Positions 56,345 to 64,000 of a DNA stretch of 64,000 nt are shown one piece after another. Where the stretch lies: contig CM060696.1 of the NCBI GenBank assembly GCA_030686995.1, positions 111,348,949 through 111,412,948 of the forward strand, given 5' to 3'. Each line of letters begins with the position of its first letter. Positions within the stretch are counted from its first letter, which is position 1. This DNA is from Artemisia argyi. Lineage: Eukaryota; Streptophyta; Magnoliopsida; Asterales; Asteraceae. The translations under genes were made by a program, and so were the position numbers. The notes under the pieces were generated by a model that was not told the DNA's origin, did no database searches, and worked only from the letters and a program-made list of their open reading frames with translations.

Positions 56345-57165
56345 AAGAAGCAAGGTATATGGACCAGTGTATTTGTTTTGAAGAGTAGTCGGTGCTTTAC
56401 TGTTCTTAAGACAGTGAAATACGTACTCACACTGATCAATACCAGAAATATCATGATATTCTCGAACCTTCCTCACAATGTCCAAGTTAATTTCCCCCGT
56501 CAAGCTAGAACACATACCCATTGTGTTCGTAAAAAGAGTCAGAAAGTTTATGTTAAAAAGGAAGTCAACTTCCTTGGACTCGATCAATTTCAAAGAACTA
56601 TCATTAACTCTGATTTTCTTATACTGCTTTGGTTGAAACTGACTTGTCCAAACTTTCTCAAACTCATCTCCAACGGGCCTGGGCTCCAAAGATAACAAAG
56701 ACACACCTCCAATTGGAATACCAAACAAATCATGAACTTTGGAAACCGTCGCGTCGATTGACTTTTCATTTTCCAACTTCAAACAGCAAGTCTTTTCATC
56801 AAAATTCTTAACCATGTACCTACCTAACCTTGAAGGTATGTAGTCTATATCAAACTTGAAAAACGAGCTAAACCCAATCTCCACCAGAAACTTTTCTACA
56901 TTCAATTTTTGATGCCATGGATAGCAGTATGAAGGGCAGTAGGTGTTGTCCTAGCTTGAAGAATTGGCAATTTTGAAAGATACTCTTGATGTCGTATTTC
57001 ATCAGGATTCAACTCTTTTTCTTTCTTCTTCCCTTTATTCTTGGACATCAGTTCACTCTCCTCATATTCTTCTTTAACAAATTCTTTAACAGAAGGATTC
57101 TTCTACATATTCTTCAAAAGCTGCTTCATCACATCATCAGGTATAACATTTTCAGGAGAATCGTC
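56345..57165 (-). pseudogene. Ulp1-like exon b
   Basis: Acceptor TTGACAG and donor GTAAGT. The frame has an internal TAG near 57105 and a one-base shift near 56906. Motifs: RTTPTALHTAI, VEKFLVEIGFSSFFKF, FGIPIGG and EYVFHCLKNSKAPT, the conserved middle domain found N-terminal to Ulp1 cores in plant transposons. The acceptor itself lies in a palindrome unit. Confidence 0.65.
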
Positions 57166-57170
57166 CTGTC

Positions 57171-57393
57171 AATCCCATGGGATTCACTGTAAATCCCATG
57201 GGATTCATAGTGAAGCAACTCAAGCTTTACTATTAATCCCATGGGATTCAAACAGTGGGATTCATAGTGAAGCAGCTCAAGCTTCAAAAGCTGTCAATCC
57301 CATGGGATTCACTGTAAATCACATGGGATTCACTGTAAATCCAATGGGATTCACTGTCAATCCCATGGGATTAACTATTAATCCCATGGGATT
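57171..57393. repeat. Seven-unit palindrome array with a perfect 21-bp run
   Basis: Units at 57171 and 57192, then 57296, 57317, 57338, 57359 and 57380, each step 21 bases; another unit is at 57235. Between them AAGCTTGAGCTGCTT-like pieces resembling the end of exon a are duplicated. The array lies in the intron between exons a and b. Confidence 0.9.
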
Positions 57394-57437
57394 CAAACAA
57401 CCTAAACTTGAAATTAGTTAAATGGGATTCACTATAC

Positions 57438-58157
57438 CTTTTAGCAGCTTGAGCTTCTGTTTCTTTTTTGTAGGTTGAGTTTCTTCCTTAACCGGCTTCT
57501 CCAATATCAAAATAGGAGCTTCCGATACTCCTTTAACAGACTTCTTCTCCGACGACTTCGGAGTGGTCTTAACTGGCTCCTTCACCTTAAACCACAACTT
57601 AACCTTCTTATCCTTAACCTTTGTAATATCACTCGCCTTCTCCTTCTCAATAAGAACATCAGGACCCTTGTCTTTTGCCTTAACATTAATAACAGACGAC
57701 CTCTCACCCTTTGATTTATACGTAACAAACTTCTCACTCTCCTTATCCTTCTCACTCTCCTTATCCTTCTCAATCTGCATATCTTTACAAACAACAACAG
57801 AAACCTTATCATGAACAACACTCGACAACTTCTTCTCCGTCTCCGTATCATTTTCCTTCTCCTTCTCGTTAACTTTAACAACATCAACACTCGGAAAACT
57901 CTCATTAGCCAAATCAGCAACAACCGCAGAAATAACACTACGAGAATCATCCGGCACTTTCTCACTCTCCTTATCAGCAACACTGGCCCTTCCCTCAACA
58001 ACTGATGCATTCACATCATCACCAATCGATGTTTTCTTCGGCAACATATCATAAGGATTAAACCGAGTCATAGGGACATTCACTGCTTTCGATTGTTTCA
58101 TCAACAAAGTATCATAAGGATTAAACCGATACAACGGCGTTGGATTCAAAATTTTAC
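57438..58157 (-). pseudogene. Ulp1-like exon a: Lys/Glu-rich N-terminal region
   Basis: Acceptor GATATAG at 58158-58160 and donor GTATAG at 57437 bound a long open exon of about 240 codons. The motif RFNPYD occurs twice near its start, then repeated EKDKESEK and KVKDKKVKLW segments. The start codon is not in this exon; at least one earlier exon should lie beyond 58340, where a retroelement begins. Confidence 0.65.
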
Positions 58158-58339
58158 CTATATCAATTTTAAGATGAAAAGAGTATTATTAGTTTTGAGA
58201 CAAATATTAGTTATAAGCAACTAACAACAACACAATCTCATCAATCACAAAGTCCTAATACTAACAAACAAAACAGAAAATTATGCAACTATGAATCTGA
58301 TTCCTAAAAGCTAATACAAACACTCATTCTACGTGAATC
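58158..58339 (-). other. Ulp1-like intron up to the retroelement edge
   Basis: AT-rich minus-strand sequence leading to the acceptor TTAAAATTGATATAG. No coding seen. Confidence 0.5.
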
Positions 58340-61046
58340 TGATTGGCTCTGAACGGTCAGTGCTCCGTGGATAGTATAGAGTTTCCCCGGGTCGTTAAGT
58401 CCCGACGAGATTGAAATGGTGTTATGAAACGTTTGTGGGAATGAGTGGCACTGAGGACAGTAACCAATAAAGATTTGGATTTGAATTACACTACCGATTA
58501 CTTGGTATTTAAGTAAATGAAACAGTATTACAATTATAGAATCACAGATTTAAACAAACGTAAACAAATTAACAATAAAAAACGATTACAGACAGAAGAA
58601 AAAGTGAGTTTTAAACAATTTACAACTACAGGGGGTGAAATTGAAACTTTTATAAACTTAATATTAAAAGAAAATTAAATTAAAAAGAAAAATATTTTTT
58701 TGTTTATTTTATTATTTAATATTTAATTATTTAAATAAAAACTATTTAATATATAATTAAAACTAATTAACTTAAAAAGCTTTATAATACAACTTTTAAC
58801 TAGAAAATTGCAAAATTAATTTTTAAAATTCTAAAATGACTTAAAAGAAATTTAGAAACTAAAAATATATATTTTTGTCTTTTTGTTAAATACTAATTAT
58901 ATTAATTAAAATAATTTAAATTACTAAAAATAGCAAAATGACTTAAAAAATTCTGAGAAAATTTATAAAACTAATTAACCATCTCAGGAATCCTAAAAAA
59001 ATTATAAAAAGTTTATAAAAATTAATTTTAGACTATTTTACTAATTATTTACTTATTTATTAATTAATATCTAATTTAACTGGATTAATTAGGAAAAATA
59101 GAAATTGAACAGTAGTAATTAGGAAACTATTTTATAAAAATACTTTATGATTTAAAAAACATAGGAAAAATATAAAAATGTACTGTTGTTAAATAAAAAT
59201 TAATAAAACTATTTAATTAACTAATATTACTTAATTATTAATTAAAATAAAATTAATTATAATAAATACTAAATTAAAAGAGAAATATCTAGGAAATTAC
59301 TAAAAATATTTTAATGTAAAAGAAAATTAAGAAAAATATAAAAATGCAAAAGTGCTTAATAATAAGCTGAAAAGAAAAATTAAATAGATAAATCCTATTA
59401 AATAGAAGCTATCACTAATTTTAAATTTGGTTTTTCTTTGTTTTTCTTTTTGACAACTAATTATATACTGAAAACAAACAACTTTTATGAAGGAACTTTT
59501 GTTGTAGCTTATTAATAAGTTGTGTGCACTCCCAAGTGCTTAACAGTTTGTGTTTTAAGCTTATTAGGATTTATTGATTATTGAAAAAGCTATGTTTAAG
59601 CTACCATACGATCAAATATGCTAAAACAGATGGATACAAACTTGAAATAAGCCAGATGGCACAGATAAGCACACTGAATAAGCTGGGATGAGCAAATAAG
59701 GACTTAAGGCTAAGACTGAGTATCAAACAGGCCAAATGGCCCAACTGTCAGGCCTTGTGGGGTCCACAGGCTAGATTGGAAGCCCAAACTGAAGAAGGAT
59801 CCAATAAACTGAGCTTATTGGCTTTTCAAAAAGCCAAGAAACAGGCTCTGGGTCCCACAAATGAGCACAGGAGGGGGCTTGACCAAACTCACAAGGTGCC
59901 CTGGTGTAAAAGGGTAACTTGCCCTGCAGGCTTAAATAAGCCCTTGCACAAACCACAATAAAAATCTCAAAAATAAGCCAATAATGGATTTTGAAAGGTG
60001 AGCTGATAGACTATTACTTGTGAAAAGCTCAGGGTCTAAAAGTGAATACAAAATTCTTGAAAAATCCTTGAAGTTTTGGTTTTTTGCAAGCTCTAAGAAT
60101 TTTGACTTTTTTATTTTTGCTTTCAGTTGACTAAAATGAACTTGGATCTTGATTTTATGGCTGATTATGGTTATATAAGCTATATTAAGACTAAATTAAG
60201 CTACAACAAACACTTATGAGTGGAAATGGGGCTTAAGCCACTCTAAATCCAACACAGAGAGTTAATTAGGCCAAATATATGATGATTTTGACTTTAAGCT
60301 TATAACTACCTAAAAACCATGTTGTTTTTTACTGTTTAGGTATAAAGAAAGATGATGCAACAAGCTTAGCTCAATGAACAGGCCAAATGCACTCCACACA
60401 GTTTTAACCAAACACTACTTTATAAGATAGATTTTATGAAACTTGAGTAAAAAGAAACCAAAGCACAATCTACTGATTAGTATTACCCTAATAAGCTATG
60501 AGCAAGCAAATTAAACACAAATAAGCGACACAGAACACTGTTACACTATAAAGAGCTAGAATTGAAAACATGGGCTTACAAATGCCTTCCAAGCTATTAG
60601 CCAAGAACCAAGGACCACAGAACCATCCTAATGACTTTCTACAAAGTCTCTAACCCAAGGGCTATCCAAAATTTACCCAGCTCCAGCTGTGATCACCATG
60701 ATCATAATTTTTTATTTTTCTTTATTTTTTCTTATTTTTTGTGTTATTGATTTTTGTGAACCTACACTGCTTTTAATGTTTCTAAAAGCTTTGATAAGCT
60801 TTCTGGGAGCTTACATGAGCTTAAATGTCCATATCATCAACCAGAAACAACAATCAAGCTTATTGAGAATTTTTGAAATAAAAGTAAATTGCATAAACTG
60901 AGATAGGTACAGAAACTTGAAATTGATTGATGAAAAAGTTTTAAGATACAATAGAAACACTGATTACATTCCTTGACAGCTTACAATTACACTAGAATTT
61001 GAAATTTTAACTATTCGACACTACTTTTAACTCTAAGACACTACAT
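58340..61046 (-). mobile_element. Diverged LTR related to the TR-GAG LTRs, truncated
   Basis: The edge TGATTGG at 58340 is followed by GTGCTCCGTGGA and TTTCCCCGGGTCGTTAAGTC, matching the same order at 30364 and 37310. Further matches include AATCCTAAAAAAATTATAAAAAG and a final TCGACACTACTTTTAACT. It ends at 61046, where the Tat element begins, about three-quarters through the LTR. No coding is called; short frames are in AT-rich or GC-skewed LTR body. It is a diverged relative of the young TR-GAG element. Confidence 0.7.
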
Positions 61047-61532
61047 GATGACGTATAGTCTATATATGGGCCACGAGCCCAAATGATAAACATTACTCGG
61101 CCCAAACCCACCATGAGTGGGCTATCATAACGAATGACGGGCCATAATAATAACGGCTTGGGCTCACGAAGCCCAAAGCCCAACTAAACCAACCAGGCAT
61201 GTGATAAGGATCTTCTATTTACGGAATAGATATCCTTACCCTAATAAGCACCACGAGTGCGAAGAGTAAGGAGCAAGAAACCTACACGGTTTCAACCCCT
61301 ATATAAGGAATGACATCTCTCATTCAAAGGTACGATATACAAACCCTAACTCTCTACGAGAACCCTAAATCGATTACTTACTCTCACGCCGGAGTCTAAT
61401 CGGGGGAGACAATCCCTCGATAAGCCTAACGGTGTTGTTTATTTTCTTAGTGCGCAGGTAACAAGTACTAATAAGCGAATTGGTACGAGAGCAAGAGCCA
61501 ATAATCAGGAACGCCCAACTTTTGTATCAACA
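61047..61532 (+). repeat. 5' LTR of the Tat element
   Basis: About 486 bp from TGATGACG to about GTATCAACA, two bases before the primer site. TATATAA at 61300-61306 is the TATA box, followed by an AAACCCTAA-containing leader. Edges are approximate, since the TGAT start would pair better with an ATCA end at 61529. Confidence 0.65.
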
Positions 61533-61534
61533 AG

Positions 61535-61551
61535 TGGCGCCATCCGTGGGA
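61535..61551 (+). other. Primer-binding site of the Tat element
   Basis: TGGCGCCATCCGTGGGA, close to the TGGCGCCGTCTGTGGGA type used by Tat elements with tRNA-Arg. Confidence 0.75.
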
Positions 61552-61575
61552 CCCTACTAGGAACAAAGAACTAGA

Positions 61576-64000
61576 ATGACAAAGCATAAGAATTCAAGCC
61601 AGCGGACTCCGCAGTCAGAAAAACGTGACCATCAGAGGAAGAATCAACAAGATCCGACCTCCAGACAGGTTGCTGGGACAACCAGCGCACCTGGTCACCA
61701 AGAGGCAGGGACAACCCAACCTCTTCCAGCGGTAGAACTACCTATAAGGACTACCCAAGTCACCCCAGTGGTCCCAAGCGTTGAGGAACTCCAGCACACC
61801 CTCTTCACCACTCCTCAAACTGTACCCGCAGTGAACAACACTATGCCACCAGGCGCGCCTAACCGAGATAGGGTGCCTAATACTGAGGCAGAAATTCTTG
61901 CAACAACTGAGGACGCACCCGATCTAACTTTGGGAAACTTTGTATCCCAAAATTATGAAACCCTAACCGCCCTCATGCAGGAAGAAGCAAGGAGAAGGGC
62001 AAGTACGAGCCTACAAGCTCGACTCAATTTTGGTCCTGAACGCGAACCATAACTACCGCGCCACCCACGAGGAAGACGCGCAGAACGTACCACTATCCAT
62101 GATAGGTTGGGTACGACATCTGATTCACAATACTCAGAAGACAGCGAGAGGCGCACTAATGTTCACTCCAGACTTGGCAGTCGGGGAGTACAAGACCGAT
62201 TAGGGCCTCAACATTCGCCAAGCCAAGGATCTTCCAAACCTGGGAGTAGGAGGATTCAAGATAGATTGGGGAGAAGAAGATCCCCAAGCAGAGATCCCTC
62301 AAGCTCTTCCTCTGAAAGAAGCCGGCGCAAGCGCCGAAAAAGAGAGTACTCTTCTTTCAGTGACTCCTCGGACAACGAGGATAAAGAAACAGGACACTGG
62401 AAGTCAAGAGGAAGACGTCGCGAGGAAGAGAATGAAGATATGTCTCTCCCATGGCGTCGCCAGAAAGTTGATGCGTTTACACGGCGCATCAGCGATTATT
62501 CAGACCGCAAACGCAGGCACATGCCCACTAACGTGAAAACATATGATGGAACAGGTGATCCCGATGATCACCTAAAAGTTTTCGAATCAGCCGCCACTAT
62601 CGAAAACTGGCCACAGCCTGTGTGGTGCCACATGTTTAATTCTACGTTAGTAGGAAACGCGCACACATGGTTTAGCAAACTCCCACGTAGGAGCATCGGT
62701 GGGTTTGAGGAATTACGGAAAGCATTCCATCTCAACTTCACCCAGCGAAAGAAGTGCGCTAAAAACCCTGTTGAGCTAGCAAGAGTGAAACAGCGTCAAG
62801 GGGAATCAACTAGCGCTTTTATGGAACGTTTCAAGGATGAGTGCATACAAGTCAAAGCATGTCCTGAAATCCTAAAAATTTCAGGGTTCATAAATGGGAT
62901 TAATAACCCAGAACTCATCCGAAAGCTGAACGACAAAGTTCCACAGACTTTTGATGAGCTAACAAAGCGCACTAGATCCTTTATACAAGGAGAAGCAGCT
63001 GCTGCGGATAGCAAAAAGGTTTATTCAAACTATAGGCAGCAAGAGCAGCCGCGGAGACAATCCAATGATCAGAATAACAACCGCAACAGGAATTACCGCA
63101 GTGGAAGAGACAATGACAAATATACCCCTCTTACAAAAACTCTGAGGGAAATATTTGTAACAGAAGGTGCGAACTTCCCAAAACCACCACCAATGCGCAC
63201 TGCAGAGGAAAAGCGCATAGGGAGCGGATACTGCGAGTACCATGGCCAAAAAGGCCATACAACTAACGAGTGTGTCCAACTAAAACAACTAATTGAAAAG
63301 TTAGTAAGAGAAGGCAGGATGGACCACCTCGTAAAAAACATCAAAGAGGGAAAAGATAAACAGAGAAACGGGAGTAAGAAAGAACCCCCCAAGGAAAAAG
63401 CTGATACTATATACATGATACAGTCATGGCAGCGAAAGATAAAGCAAAAAGTCAGCCAAAAATTCTCCCCAGAAAAAGAGATATCTTTCCCTACTCTAGC
63501 TGCGGACAACGCAGTCGTGGAGCCTCTAACTATTGAAATACATACGGGAGGACATGATATCCACCGCATGTACATTGACGGAGGAGCATCCGCGGATATC
63601 CTGTACGATCACTGTTTGAAAAGACTGCGACCTGAAATCCAAAGTCAATTGATGCCAGCAACAACGTCATTAACAGGATTCACAAGAGAAAAGATCTGGT
63701 CCATGGGGCAGTTATGCTTGTTGGTGGTCGTAGGATATGAACAACACTCAACCGCAACATGGATAAACTTTATGGTAATAAAATCCCCTTCACCATACAA
63801 TGGTATCATCGGGAGACCGGGAATATCATCCATGCGCGCCGTACCATCTACAGCGCACGGAATGCTTAAGTTTCCAGTGGAAGGAGGAGTTGTCACTCTT
63901 TATAACACAACAGTACCACCAAGAGAATGCAATGTGGTAACAACTGAAGCAGAGACAATTCCAGAACAGCGCACTGAAAAAATGCCAAATCTAAAAGTCG
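61576..64000 (+). pseudogene. Tat gag-protease polyprotein, open to the window end
   Basis: One frame from ATG 61576 to the last base, about 808 codons, with a single TAA at 62050-62052 that fits a Gln codon changed C to T. The part from 62053 is open for 1948 bases. In order: Gln/Pro/Thr-rich start; Arg/Ser-rich region near residues 230-300 (SSSSERSRRKRRKRE); gag core near 320-450 (NAHTWFSKLPRRS, KQRQGESTSAFMERF); Tat-type knuckle CEYHGQKGHTTNEC near 553; protease with MYIDGGASADILY near 667 and YNGIIGRPG near 740. RT and integrase would follow outside. Confidence 0.85.

Larger units (their letters stand above)
28609..58157 (-). pseudogene. Ulp1/C48 SUMO-protease-like gene of the MULE, split by retrotransposons
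   Basis: On the minus strand, nine exon pieces can be followed from 58157 to the stop at 28609; they are listed separately. The N-terminal half is Lys/Glu-rich, the middle resembles proteins found with Ulp1 domains in plant MULEs, and the C-terminal third is the C48 cysteine protease domain. Two complete LTR elements (30364-41356 and 41774-54945) lie in it, and a third sequence (58340-61046) lies in the intron upstream. Without the two complete elements the visible gene would be about 5.4 kb. Stops and frameshifts in exons b-d mark it as decayed. Ulp1-family enzymes cleave SUMO from proteins; its use by MULEs is not established. The 5' end is not visible. Confidence 0.75.
61047..64000 (+). 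mobile_element. Tat-lineage Ty3/gypsy retrotransposon, 5' part
   Basis: 5' LTR, arginine-type primer site, gag and protease are present; the rest lies beyond the window. The insertion interrupts the LTR at 58340-61046. GC content and codon use differ visibly from the AT-rich surroundings. Confidence 0.8.

Noticed and set aside
57582..58010. Arg-rich 142-residue frame
   Set aside because: It is a shifted-frame shadow of Lys/Glu-rich exon a of the Ulp1-like gene.

Overview
This window is gene-poor nuclear DNA of a flowering plant made almost entirely of nested transposable elements. tRNA-Met and tRNA-Asp primer sites, plant-type promoters and plant LTR retrotransposon lineages (Athila, Tat, chromovirus-like, Sirevirus) place it in plants. 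The style of the gag and extra ORF3 proteins, recalled from family knowledge and not searched, suggests Asteraceae, perhaps the Tanacetum/Artemisia group; that part is inference.

Left part (1-21.9 kb). A minus-strand Athila-like gag element (about 1.8-6.1 kb, 5' LTR 4698-6101) abuts a plus-strand Athila 3' remnant. Next comes a minus-strand Ty1/copia element (LTR 20943-21384) whose gag gene is cut into three pieces by two complete insertions. Element A (7668-14672, 5-bp target duplication GTAAG) has 3-kb LTRs around only 0.9 kb. Element B (14858-20511, duplication CATTA) is a gag-only copia derivative without a primer site. The copia element itself sits in another retroelement (LTR 21613-21930). 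That retroelement lies beside an intronless broken copy of a chloroplast import gene, TIC20 (21931-22491).

Right part (24.5-58.2 kb). The host here is a large Mutator-like element (MULE). It carries two convergent, decayed genes: a FAR1/MURA-type transposase (plus strand, six exons) and a Ulp1/C48 SUMO-protease-like gene (minus strand, nine exon pieces recognised). Their introns and flanks hold arrays of a 14-bp palindrome, AATCCCATGGGATT, repeated about every 21 bp. Three retroelements split the Ulp1 gene: a non-autonomous TR-GAG element with 4-kb LTRs (30364-41356, duplication GAATT), a 13.2-kb Sirevirus-type copia element (41774-54945, duplication TAAAT) and a diverged LTR (58340-61046). 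A Tat-type Ty3/gypsy element (61047 to the window end) interrupts the last of these.

Most notable structure. (1) The TR-GAG element (Ty3/gypsy type) and the Sirevirus (Ty1/copia) share a colinear series of four hairpin modules at the same 3' noncoding position, with base changes that keep the stems paired. (2) The MULE introns carry the 21-bp phased palindrome arrays. (3) The Sirevirus has a sense ORF3 and an antisense ORF with promoter-like sequence, arranged divergently around a W-box-rich spacer. A 42-nt poly(A) run follows ORF3 and three purine tracts follow pol. (4) Seven in-frame stop codons, all of a type one C-to-T change can make, are the only breaks found in the Sirevirus reading frames. 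No intact single-copy host gene was found.
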